Positions 1 to 7,979 of a stretch of DNA of 64,000 nucleotides are shown one piece after another. Position 1 is the stretch's first letter, and each line of letters opens with the position of its first letter. The notes beneath the pieces were generated by a model, which had not been told where the DNA came from, did not search any database, and saw only the letters and a program-made list of their open reading frames with translations. Position numbers and translations under genes: made by a program. This DNA comes from Parablautia intestinalis (lineage in GTDB: Bacteria; Bacillota; Clostridia; Lachnospirales; Lachnospiraceae), in contig RAYQ01000004.1 in assembly GCA_003612395.1 (NCBI GenBank), positions 186,001 through 250,000 of the forward strand, in the 5' to 3' direction.

Positions 1-153
1 CTGATTTATCCCGTCCAGATCCTTATCTCTTTTCTCTTTATAAAGGGTCTCTAACTCGATCTGCTCTGATTTCAGTCTTGTTCGAAGCGCTAAAATAAGC
101 TCTTCCTTTTCCGCAATTTTTTCCTCAATAGTTTTTCTCTGTCCCCTTGCCAT
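1..153 (-). CDS. Small charged coiled-coil protein, 3' end outside window
   Basis: The reverse strand reads from an ATG at 153, behind a strong AGGAGG about 7 nt upstream, through 51 codons to the window edge without a stop. The peptide starts MARGQRKTIEEKIAEKEEL and is almost entirely Glu, Lys, Leu, Arg and Gln, so it should form an amphipathic helix or coiled coil. There is no signal peptide or membrane segment in the visible part. Short proteins of this kind are sometimes annotated as FliJ-like on coiled-coil similarity alone; I do not recognise a specific function. Start and strand are well supported by the ribosome binding site; the product is unknown. Confidence 0.7.
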   Translation of the reverse strand, partial: MARGQRKTIEEKIAEKEELILALRTRLKSEQIELETLYKEKRDKDLDGINQ

Positions 154-252
154 AATTTACCTCCTGAAACTCATGATATTATAGTATATGGACAAGATTC
201 TCTAAATATGACTCTGGAAAAAAAATATTCATAAATATTTTATAGTAAAAAT

Positions 253-1629
253 TTAAATTTTAATTTTTGTCCATTTGCCCTGTTTAAAACGCACCGAGGC
301 AAAAATGAAACGGGATACCTGATCTCCCAATACCCCCAGCCATATACCCACAATTCCCAATCCAAAAATGTATCCTCCGGCATAAGATACAACTGTACGT
401 ATAATCGTAACGCTGACAGTGGAAGCCATTGCTGTGTAAAGCGTATCCCCTGCTCCTCTAAGGCATCCCATATAAATAACCTGGCTAATCTGGAATATCA
501 CTACCAAAATGATCACATGCATGATATCAACGCCAATAGCAACAATATGTTCCTCCTCAAAAAACAAGCCAAGCAGGAATCTGGCGCCTGCAAAGTATAT
601 AACCGCAAGGCAGATGGAAATCGTTCCTCCAAGCATCCTGCATATACGTCCATATTCCTTAGCAAGATTCCGATCACCTGCCCCAAGGCTGCGTCCAATC
701 AGAGCCACAGCTGCCGCCTGCAGTCCATCACCAAAGGAAAAGGACAGGCTCATAATGTTCATTCCAACCTGATGGGCAGCCATGGCATCGGTTCCCTGGT
801 GAGCCGCCATTACCGCAGTCATCATAAAACCTATCCTCATTAGTATCTGTTCAAAGAACACGCTGTAGCCAACCCTGATCAAATTTATCAGGGATGAAAC
901 TGCCGGTTTAATCTTATTTTTTATTATATATGGAACACTGATAAACTCTTCCGGCTTCATAATTGACAGAATACTCATTATACATGCTACCACTGTTCCA
1001 AAAACAGTTGCAAGAGCAGCACCTCGTATGCCAAGTGCCGGAAAACCAAAATGGCCATTTATCAGCAAATAATTAGCGATAATATTTATTGTATTTGAGG
1101 TAACATTGGTACGCATGGTTATTTTGGTATTTCCAGCTCCCCGCTGGGCGGAATTTATTCCCATTTGCACGCAGTTAAATATCATTCCTCCCATAATAAT
1201 CTGGAAATAGGCGACCGCACTATCATGCGTATCTGCTGTAGAACCACACATTCTGATAATTGGTCCTGCCAGTATTACAAACAGTATACTCATTACAATT
1301 GCTGCTATTATAAGAAAAACAAAAGCCGTATATAAAATCCGGTTGGCATCCTCCTGTCTGCCCTCCCCCCGTCTTCTGGCAACCAGAGCTGAAATTGAAA
1401 CATTAAGAGCCACAAATAAAGAAAGTCCCAGGAATTTAGGCTGCGTAGTCAGTCCCACTGCCGCCACAGCATAGGAGCCAAGGGAGCTCACCATCAACGA
1501 GTCAACTAAGCCGGCAAAGGCAACAAAAAAAGACTCTATAATTGCCGGCCATGCCATAGATGTTGTTGTGCGTACATTTTCCTTATTGTATAAAGGTATT
1601 TTCAATAAATCACTTATACTTTTCATCAT
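253..1629 (-). CDS. MATE family efflux transporter
   Basis: Polytopic inner-membrane exporter of the MATE (multidrug and toxic compound extrusion) family, which moves cationic drugs or metabolites out in exchange for Na+ or H+. About 458 residues, the usual MATE size, with roughly twelve hydrophobic segments in two homologous halves; the first half carries the typical WPAIIESFF...LVDSLMVSSLG region and the second half begins near a VGYSVFFEQILMR segment. An in-frame TTG lies further upstream, but GGGAG sits just before a double ATG at 1624-1629, so I use that start. The gene lies downstream of a chemotaxis receptor but is separated from it by a terminator-like hairpin, so it probably has its own promoter. 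Substrate cannot be told from sequence. It resembles the second MATE gene at 16904-18274 only at family level. Confidence 0.9.
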   Translation of the reverse strand: MMKSISDLLKIPLYNKENVRTTTSMAWPAIIESFFVAFAGLVDSLMVSSLGSYAVAAVGLTTQPKFLGLSLFVALNVSISALVARRRGEGRQEDANRILYTAFVFLIIAAIVMSILFVILAGPIIRMCGSTADTHDSAVAYFQIIMGGMIFNCVQMGINSAQRGAGNTKITMRTNVTSNTINIIANYLLINGHFGFPALGIRGAALATVFGTVVACIMSILSIMKPEEFISVPYIIKNKIKPAVSSLINLIRVGYSVFFEQILMRIGFMMTAVMAAHQGTDAMAAHQVGMNIMSLSFSFGDGLQAAAVALIGRSLGAGDRNLAKEYGRICRMLGGTISICLAVIYFAGARFLLGLFFEEEHIVAIGVDIMHVIILVVIFQISQVIYMGCLRGAGDTLYTAMASTVSVTIIRTVVSYAGGYIFGLGIVGIWLGVLGDQVSRFIFASVRFKQGKWTKIKI

Positions 1630-1733
1630 ATTCTCCCATGCCTTCAGCAGCCGCAAATTCAGAAGCAGTTTATCTCCCTATCAAGCGGCCTGTACGCCAC
1701 TTTAGCAGCATATCCTCTGCACAAAGCTGTGCA

Positions 1734-1763
1734 TAAAATAGCAGGGGAACTTAATCCCCTGCC
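1734..1763 (-). terminator. Rho-independent terminator after the chemotaxis receptor gene
   Basis: On the minus strand an 8 bp perfect stem, GCAGGGGA with TCCCCTGC, encloses a six-base loop and is followed by TATTTTAT. It begins about 40 nt after the receptor stop codon, in the gap before the MATE gene. Confidence 0.75.
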
Positions 1764-1803
1764 ATTGTATTCTGATTCACTGACTTCATTTTCAGCTATC
1801 ACA

Positions 1804-3135
1804 TTAATTCAATACAAACTGATTAATCAATTCATCAAGCGTAACGGCCTGTGCAGATAACTGCTGGCTGGTAGCTGACGACTGCTCTGCTGTCGCAGAA
1901 TTATTCTGTACAACCTCAGAAATCTGGGTTACTCCAAGCTCTGCCTGATGCATCGTCTCCGCTTCATCTGCCGCCATTGTGCTGAGTCTCTTAGAAGACT
2001 CTGCAACCTGCTTAATACCATCTACCACAATTGCAATAGAGTTAGAAGCATTCTCTGCGGCATGGTTTCCTTCTTCAATCTTCTTCAGGGAGCCTTCAAT
2101 TAACTCTCTGGTATCTGCTGCTGACTTGGTGCTCTGCTCTGCAAGCTGTCTGATCTGGTCAGCCACAACAGCAAAGCCTCTTCCTGCTTCACCTGCTCTT
2201 GCCGCTTCTATGGAAGCATTAAGCGACAAAAGATTCGTCTGGGATGCTATGGACTCAATTTCGGAAATAATATTTTCGATCTCTTTGGAAGTCTCATTGA
2301 TATGCTCCATAGCCTGCATCATTTCATTCATTTCCTCGCGGCTCTTATCTGCCTCATCCGCATATTTCTGTGCCAGTATGTAGGAGTCCTGCGCATTTTC
2401 CGCACTTTTTGACATCGTCTCGCCAATATTGATAATAGTTGCCTGCAGCTCCTGCACAGCGCCTGCCTGTTCTGTAGCGCCCTCTGCAAGGCTCTGTGAT
2501 GCTTCTGCCATATTGCTGGCCCCTGCAGATACCTGACTGGAAGCCTCTTCAATAGAGCGAAGCGTAGAGGTCATCTGATCGCGAAGCTGCCTCATAGCAT
2601 CAATCAGTTCAAAGAAATCACCTGTATATTTATCCCTGATACTGGATTGAATTGCATAATTTCCGTTTGCCATATCTTTAAGCAGTCTGCCTGCATCATT
2701 AACAATTGCATTTAAATTACCAGCCATTAAGTCTGCCTGGGAAATCACTTCTGCAAGCTCATCCTTTCTATCTACCTTTGGAAACGGAGAAGAAAGGTCA
2801 CCTGCTGCAAACGTTTTAAGACGCTCACTAAAAGCATTGAGAGGATCCGCAATTGATTTTGCAATCATTTTCCCGGAACGTACAGACAGAAACATAGCAA
2901 TTATCACAACTACCACAATCACTGCCACCAGTACCCAACTTAATACTTTAATCTGGGCTGAAATCTCAATGAGGTCTGCTCCGGCCTCCGCTCCGTGCTT
3001 ATTAATTGTTTTAGAATACAAGTTTGACATAATTATCATAGCTACTGCTCCTAATAACGCAACAGCGGATGCAATAGCGGATACTAAAATAAAAGCTTTT
3101 TTCAGTCTTTTTTCAATCCGTTCATTCGTAAACAT
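1804..3135 (-). CDS. Methyl-accepting chemotaxis protein with minimal external domain
   Basis: Membrane chemoreceptor that signals through CheW and CheA. About 443 residues: an N-terminal membrane segment near residues 15-40, a short external stretch of only some 25 residues, a second membrane segment near 65-88, a HAMP linker near 90-145, then a long cytoplasmic signalling coiled coil. The hairpin tip carries the conserved [17 protein letters not shown] motif. The external loop is too small for a classical ligand-binding domain, so it probably senses something in the membrane or cytoplasm, or acts with another receptor. The start is the ATG preceded by AAGGAG at 7 nt; an upstream in-frame GTG is less likely. 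No che or flagellar genes are in the window. A plausible promoter lies at 3191-3219. Confidence 0.92.
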   Translation of the reverse strand: MFTNERIEKRLKKAFILVSAIASAVALLGAVAMIIMSNLYSKTINKHGAEAGADLIEISAQIKVLSWVLVAVIVVVVIIAMFLSVRSGKMIAKSIADPLNAFSERLKTFAAGDLSSPFPKVDRKDELAEVISQADLMAGNLNAIVNDAGRLLKDMANGNYAIQSSIRDKYTGDFFELIDAMRQLRDQMTSTLRSIEEASSQVSAGASNMAEASQSLAEGATEQAGAVQELQATIINIGETMSKSAENAQDSYILAQKYADEADKSREEMNEMMQAMEHINETSKEIENIISEIESIASQTNLLSLNASIEAARAGEAGRGFAVVADQIRQLAEQSTKSAADTRELIEGSLKKIEEGNHAAENASNSIAIVVDGIKQVAESSKRLSTMAADEAETMHQAELGVTQISEVVQNNSATAEQSSATSQQLSAQAVTLDELINQFVLN

Positions 3136-3190
3136 AAACTTTCTCCTTCTTTCCACCTTTTATCATCCGGCGCTCATAAACACCTATTTA

Positions 3191-3219
3191 AATATAGCAC
3201 TTTTCCTAAATATATACAA
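3191..3219 (-). promoter_or_regulatory. Candidate sigma-70-type promoter for the chemotaxis receptor
   Basis: Minus strand TTGTAT, 17 bp spacer, TATATT, about 55 nt upstream of the receptor start. The -35 box is imperfect. I did not find a sigma-D (flagellar) type motif here. Confidence 0.45.
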
Positions 3220-3295
3220 CATCTTTTTGCTAAATCCACACTCAATTTTCATGGATAATTTTCACAGGAGAAAAATGGAATCCGGATAATGCTGA

Positions 3296-5479
3296 TTAAT
3301 CAAATGCAAATCTGGCGCAAATTATATTTGTTTCTTCATTTAAATTGACTATAAGGGTATTTTCTGTTCCCAAAAGCTTGTTATCTTCCGTGTACCACCC
3401 AAGAAACCTGTTATCTCCCTGAACTTTCTCAATCACTACTTCCACCGGATAATCCGGAAAATACAACCCCTGCCACCATGTTTCCGGAAAATTTATTGTT
3501 GTTGTATTTACTTTAAAAGATGCAGCCCCTTCTTTATTCGACAGTATCACAAGCCAGGCCGGATCCGCATTTAATTTAAACTCCTCTTTCACATGCTCAA
3601 AAGCATAGTCTTTTCGTTCCAATAAAAACTTTTTCAGTTTATCAGTAAATTCATTTATATTTTCTCCTTCCCAAAAACGTTCTATATACATGGCATATGA
3701 TTGGGTAATATTGCTTTCCAGCTCCGAAACTATTGGCAGTATCCTATCCTCCTGCCAGATATTATTGTATAAATCCATGTACGTAATAACAAATTGTTTT
3801 CTGAATTCTTCGTGCTCCATTAGTGCCTGAGCAAGTGCATCATCCTCCCACGAAAGCATATTACCTTCATGAAATGTATTTGCACTGGCATCGTACATTG
3901 TCGTTTCAACATCCCATACTCCCCATCTCCATTTTCCATCTTCGTTTTTTCCCGGTCCGGTCTTCACACTCCGATAACATCTTGCATTATAGTTCAGCCA
4001 GTCAGAATCATTTAAATATAACATAGAAGCGTAATATTCTATAAAGCTTTGAATGTCAATCATTTTACATAAATTTTCATATACTTCTGCCAAAAGATAA
4101 ATTCCCCAGTATTCTCCATCCAAAAACACATTGCAGTATTTCAGGGACTGCGTTGCCATATTCCTGTCCGCCAGCATCTCCGACACCAAAACATCCCTCA
4201 GCTTTGTCCCTTCTCTGTTTGTATAAATAAAAAATTTATGGAGCACTGTATCTTCCCCAAACAGTCCTTCTATTGTATTTTCTCCATCGTACATATCTCG
4301 GGCATATACAGAAAAGCTTTTTTGCGTACAATTTCTGGTTGTGCCACCATGGATTCTGATACCTACCTTTTTAGCAAGAATACTCTCTCCTTTTTCATTA
4401 AAAATTTCTAAATTAGCAGGCCGTTCAGACCGCTTTCCCTTTATTTGATAATTACAGTCAATTGTCGTTAAATCGTGTAAGTCCCCACCTTGTGCCACAT
4501 ATTCATCTACTTCCTTTCCCCTAACGTAAATACCTTCCCTGTCATCAAACAAATTATAAGGATCTGTAACCAGTGAAACAGTATACATTTCCTTATAACA
4601 TATTTTATCTTCCTTTCCTATCAGATACGAATTTGTTTCAACATCACTTTTCCTGCCATCAGCATCAATTGCCATGGCTCTTACAACAGTCATTTTGTCC
4701 GATTTATTTACACTTTTAATACCTGTATGTGTAAAGTAGACATCTGCATTTTCTGACATGTCTTCAATCAAAACAGGACCCTCATAAACAGTGCTTTCTA
4801 TACTCGGATCGCTGCCATCTAATGTATAATAAATCGTGCTTTCATTTGGCGCGCTTAATGTAAGCTCAAATTCTTTTGCATAAAAACCCCCTGGTACCGA
4901 AAAATCAGGTGGTTCTATTTTTTCCTGAATCTGCTTGCTTTGATTATTGGAAAAACCGTAGGACAATTCAGTTCTTCCCCAATCCCCTCCTGCATCTGCC
5001 AGCCGGCTCCAAGCTGTGTTTGTGTTTAGTTTAGGAACATTAACAATATCCAATACTCCTTCTTGCTTCGACAAATATAAGGTTTCCCCCTGTGCGCTGA
5101 TTTTAAAGTTAAGTATCTCTCTCTCATCCAATGGTTCATTTTCGGCCATGCTATGAATAACATAGTAGCAGCCCGGCATTAATTCAACCGCTGGCAGATT
5201 ACATTTCATCAAGTCATTTTTGTCGTCTGAAAGATAATAGTTTCCAAGATTTATACATTGGTCCGATGCATTATATAGTTCAATCCAGTCGCTGGCTGGT
5301 TGTGTTTCTGCAAAAGAAGTGGGAAAATAATTGCTGCATACTTCATTTATGCAGATTCCATCAATATTAAAGACTTCATGAGGTATCGTATCCTGTACTA
5401 CAAAATAGTTCATGCATATTGCCAATGCGACAAAAATAATAACCATCCCCCATAAAGCAATGTGCTTCCTGCTTTTCAT
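3296..5479 (-). CDS. Exported CotH-kinase-like protein with lamin-tail and chitobiase-C-type domains
   Basis: 727-residue protein anchored by one N-terminal membrane segment (about 9-28), with the rest outside the cell. Residues about 38-175 look like a lamin-tail domain (INEVCSN...DWIELYN...YYLSDD). Residues about 193-287 match a chitobiase/beta-hexosaminidase C-terminal-type module (STIYYTLDGSDPS). From about 297 on it follows the CotH family of atypical kinases (GIRIHGGTTR, KSFSVYARDMY, LRDVLVSEM, FLDGEYWGIYLL, WRWGVWDVETT). CotH kinases phosphorylate surface proteins in spore formers. Two oddities: the stretch between GIYLLAEVY and MIDIQSFIEYY, usually about 60-80 residues, is nearly absent near residue 467, and the usual WDxD motif reads WDVE. 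It may be a degenerate or non-kinase version. It is the last gene of a set with DUF4956 and VTC proteins. Confidence 0.85.
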   Translation of the reverse strand: MKSRKHIALWGMVIIFVALAICMNYFVVQDTIPHEVFNIDGICINEVCSNYFPTSFAETQPASDWIELYNASDQCINLGNYYLSDDKNDLMKCNLPAVELMPGCYYVIHSMAENEPLDEREILNFKISAQGETLYLSKQEGVLDIVNVPKLNTNTAWSRLADAGGDWGRTELSYGFSNNQSKQIQEKIEPPDFSVPGGFYAKEFELTLSAPNESTIYYTLDGSDPSIESTVYEGPVLIEDMSENADVYFTHTGIKSVNKSDKMTVVRAMAIDADGRKSDVETNSYLIGKEDKICYKEMYTVSLVTDPYNLFDDREGIYVRGKEVDEYVAQGGDLHDLTTIDCNYQIKGKRSERPANLEIFNEKGESILAKKVGIRIHGGTTRNCTQKSFSVYARDMYDGENTIEGLFGEDTVLHKFFIYTNREGTKLRDVLVSEMLADRNMATQSLKYCNVFLDGEYWGIYLLAEVYENLCKMIDIQSFIEYYASMLYLNDSDWLNYNARCYRSVKTGPGKNEDGKWRWGVWDVETTMYDASANTFHEGNMLSWEDDALAQALMEHEEFRKQFVITYMDLYNNIWQEDRILPIVSELESNITQSYAMYIERFWEGENINEFTDKLKKFLLERKDYAFEHVKEEFKLNADPAWLVILSNKEGAASFKVNTTTINFPETWWQGLYFPDYPVEVVIEKVQGDNRFLGWYTEDNKLLGTENTLIVNLNEETNIICARFAFD

Positions 5480-5518
5480 ATTAATTATTTTCCTCCATCT
5501 GCATATTTAACGAAATAA

Positions 5519-6199
5519 TTATATTCTGCACTCACCATCGTGTGAAAGGCAATTAATCTGGGTCAGCTGTCCCATATCATTTAACTCCCGTAATAATTTT
5601 TCCTTACTTTTGGTGCTGATTTCAATGATTATTTCTGACTCTCCATTTTTAACAGTTCTTGCTTTTTCCTTGAAATATTTACAATTTCCTCTTATAATTT
5701 CGTATAATTCTTCATAATTCATTTCTTTTTCTATGCTGCGAAGCACCAATAACTCCGGTGCTTTCACATTTGGAATCATATTCAGCATAAACAAAAGAAT
5801 TGTCATAATCACACACAGGATAATTCCCAGTATATGTAAACCTACTCCCACAATAATTCCGGTGCTGATTGACCAAAATAAATATAATAAATCTACAGGA
5901 TTTTTCACTGCATTCCGAAATCTGACTATGGATAACGCGCCAACCATTCCCAGAGATACCAGAAGATTCGACTGCATAGCAATCATAATCGCCGCCACTA
6001 TGACCGGCATACCGGCCATAGTTATATTTAAATCCTTTGAGTAAAAAGCTGATTTAGCTGACAACTTGTACACCATAAAAATATAAATACCCGCCAGGCA
6101 TGCCATTATAAGAATTAATAAAACAGTTCTTATCGTCAGTCCGTTTCCTACGCCTATTGATTCAAATACACTATTCTTTATCACATCCTTTACTGACAT
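5519..6199 (-). CDS. DUF4956 domain membrane protein
   Basis: 226-residue protein with about four membrane segments in its first 150 residues, including a conserved loop with SLGMVGALSIVRFRNAVKNP, and a soluble C-terminal domain of about 80 residues. This matches the DUF4956 family, whose biochemical role is unknown but which often sits beside VTC-domain polyphosphate polymerases. The start is the ATG with GGAGG 9 nt upstream; an upstream in-frame ATG would overlap the preceding gene and has no such site. The gene lies 37 nt after the VTC gene and 39 nt before the CotH-like gene, so the three are probably one transcript. I infer it is the membrane partner of the VTC protein, perhaps a channel or anchor; that is not shown by sequence alone. 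Confidence 0.85.
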   Translation of the reverse strand: MSVKDVIKNSVFESIGVGNGLTIRTVLLILIMACLAGIYIFMVYKLSAKSAFYSKDLNITMAGMPVIVAAIMIAMQSNLLVSLGMVGALSIVRFRNAVKNPVDLLYLFWSISTGIIVGVGLHILGIILCVIMTILLFMLNMIPNVKAPELLVLRSIEKEMNYEELYEIIRGNCKYFKEKARTVKNGESEIIIEISTKSKEKLLRELNDMGQLTQINCLSHDGECRI

Positions 6200-6236
6200 A
6201 TTCTTTAACCTCCATACTATATTTTTCAAAATAGGT

Positions 6237-6914
6237 TTAATTGATATTTTCTCTGCACAATTGATATTTCGAGTATGCAGTCTGCTGCATATTTTCAAGT
6301 TGAAGCATCTGCAAAAGAAATCCTGGTATCAGCTCGTCATATTTTATTTCCACAATTTCATCTTGTTCTTTCAAATAATCATAGGAAATATTTGAATTCC
6401 CAAATTGCTGTATCTGCCTGCTGCTTCTTATGTTTCTGTCCAACGTGATACGGACATTACCAGGTCCGTAAACAAAAGCTTTTCTTTCATATGCAACAAT
6501 TACCCTGGGCCTTAATCCCTGTACCTGGATTGCAAGGTTAAAAAGCATGGCCGGATCGTCTCTTGTCCATGCACAATCTATACATTCCCCCTGCATCAGC
6601 TTTTGAAGCTCATCCTCTCTTATACTTTTTGATTTCTTGTAAATTCTGTTATCGTACTTTTCTTTAACTTCTAACTTAATTACGTTTAGAGAATTATTGT
6701 AGATTCGAATGCGGTATTTACACCGACTGCGATTTCCTTCCCGCGTATTAATTAAACTGGATTCCCTTAAATCATCAAAATATAAGCTGCTTATGCTATA
6801 TCCTTCAACGCTATTTTCGTAAGAATCCGATTGCAGCACATTACCTAACCTTTTTTGAAGGCAAAACATTTCCTGTGTACTGCAGAAATATTTGTCTTCC
6901 ACCCGATACATCAT
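6237..6914 (-). CDS. VTC-domain polyphosphate polymerase
   Basis: 225-residue soluble protein of the VTC domain family, related to the catalytic tunnel domain of yeast Vtc4 that makes polyphosphate from ATP. Recognisable elements in order are YRVEDKYF near the start, SLYFDD, the basic strand CKYRIRIYN, KLEVKEKYDNRIYKK, RPRVIVAYERKAF, RITLDRNI and VEIKYDE. The alternating basic residues on these strands line the family's triphosphate tunnel. Three in-frame ATGs exist; the double ATG at 6909-6914 behind GGGG is preferred, and the first at 6929 lacks a binding site. First gene of the VTC-DUF4956-CotH set. Polyphosphate synthesis at the membrane is the likely role by family; the actual polymer and acceptor are unproven. 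Confidence 0.87.
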   Translation of the reverse strand: MMYRVEDKYFCSTQEMFCLQKRLGNVLQSDSYENSVEGYSISSLYFDDLRESSLINTREGNRSRCKYRIRIYNNSLNVIKLEVKEKYDNRIYKKSKSIREDELQKLMQGECIDCAWTRDDPAMLFNLAIQVQGLRPRVIVAYERKAFVYGPGNVRITLDRNIRSSRQIQQFGNSNISYDYLKEQDEIVEIKYDELIPGFLLQMLQLENMQQTAYSKYQLCRENIN

Positions 6915-7042
6915 ATTTATACCCCGCATATTAACATTCCAAATACTACATCAATAAGTAGTTTAAAAGAAACTTCCTAATCTTTCCGGATTTTACCTTA
7001 CAGCGCAGGCAATATATAAATCCGGCCTTACCGGCGTGAACC

Positions 7043-7948
7043 CTACAGCTCATACGGCGTCACCTGGTACACGTAATAATTGAGCCAGTTGGAATAAAGA
7101 TTATTGCTGTGGGATCTCCATTGTAAATCCGGCTTTTTTGTATCATCATCTCCCGGATAATAATTAAATGGAAGCTGTATGGGAAGTCCTTTACTTTTGT
7201 CGCGTATATATTCATTGTGAAGCGTATATCTGTCATACTCCGGATGTCCCATAACAAAAATCTGCCTTCCTTCCTTTGTCATGCAAAGAAGCACTCCCGC
7301 CTCCTCAGACTCGGCCAAAACCATGAGCTCCTTACAGTTGTGGATATCTTCGGCTCTCACTGCCGTATGCCTGCTGTGAGGAATCATAAAATAGTCATCA
7401 AATCCCCTTACCAACGGTATTTTTCTGTTCATAACCTTATGCTTATAAACCCCAAAGAGCTTTTCAGGAAGCAGTATTTTTTCAAGGCCGAAATGGTAAT
7501 ATAGCCCCGCCTGGGCTCCCCAGCAGATATGTAAGGTGGAGGTCACATGCGTTTTTGTCCATTCCATAATTTCCTTTAGCTCCCGCCAGTAATCTACCTT
7601 TTCAAAAGGAATTTGCTCCACCGGAGCTCCTGTAATAATAAGGCCGTCAAATTTCTTTTTCTTCAGCTCATCAAAAGTATTATAAAACCGGTTCAGGTGC
7701 TGAATAGGTGTGTTAAGCGAAACATGGCTGTTCATTTTCATAAAGCTGACATCAATCTGCAAAGGTGTGTTGGACAATACCCGCGTCAGCTGTAATTCCG
7801 TATCCTGCTTTACAGGCATCAGATTTAAAATGCAGATCTGCAAGGCACGAATATTCTGATGCAGGGCACGATATTCATCCATCACAAATATATTTTCATT
7901 TTCCAATATCTCTTTTGCCGGAAGATCGCTTTGTACTTTTATTGGCAT
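7043..7948 (-). CDS. metAA: Homoserine O-acetyltransferase (MetA type)
   Basis: Cytosolic enzyme that acylates homoserine, the first committed step of methionine synthesis. 301 residues, full length. Catalytic Cys142 lies in HICWGAQAG, and His235 and Glu237 in FVMGHPEYD, completing the family's Cys-His-Glu set. The residue at position 111 is Glu (TGAPVEQ), which in this family favours acetyl-CoA; succinyl-CoA enzymes such as that of E. coli have Gly there. I therefore call acetyltransferase despite the common metA succinyltransferase label. The gene starts 31 nt after the ligase-like gene stop and probably shares its transcript. No SAM riboswitch or T-box fits in that gap. Confidence 0.95.
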   Translation of the reverse strand: MPIKVQSDLPAKEILENENIFVMDEYRALHQNIRALQICILNLMPVKQDTELQLTRVLSNTPLQIDVSFMKMNSHVSLNTPIQHLNRFYNTFDELKKKKFDGLIITGAPVEQIPFEKVDYWRELKEIMEWTKTHVTSTLHICWGAQAGLYYHFGLEKILLPEKLFGVYKHKVMNRKIPLVRGFDDYFMIPHSRHTAVRAEDIHNCKELMVLAESEEAGVLLCMTKEGRQIFVMGHPEYDRYTLHNEYIRDKSKGLPIQLPFNYYPGDDDTKKPDLQWRSHSNNLYSNWLNYYVYQVTPYEL

Positions 7949-7979
7949 ATTTTTCGTTTCCTTTCATTACCCGGGCATT

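Noticed and set aside
517..843. Plus-strand open frames over the MATE gene and similar frames opposite other genes
   Set aside because: They lie opposite well-supported genes, lack ribosome binding sites and have no recognisable domains.
7949..7979. SAM riboswitch upstream of metAA
   Set aside because: Only 31 bp separate it from the ligase gene, far too short.
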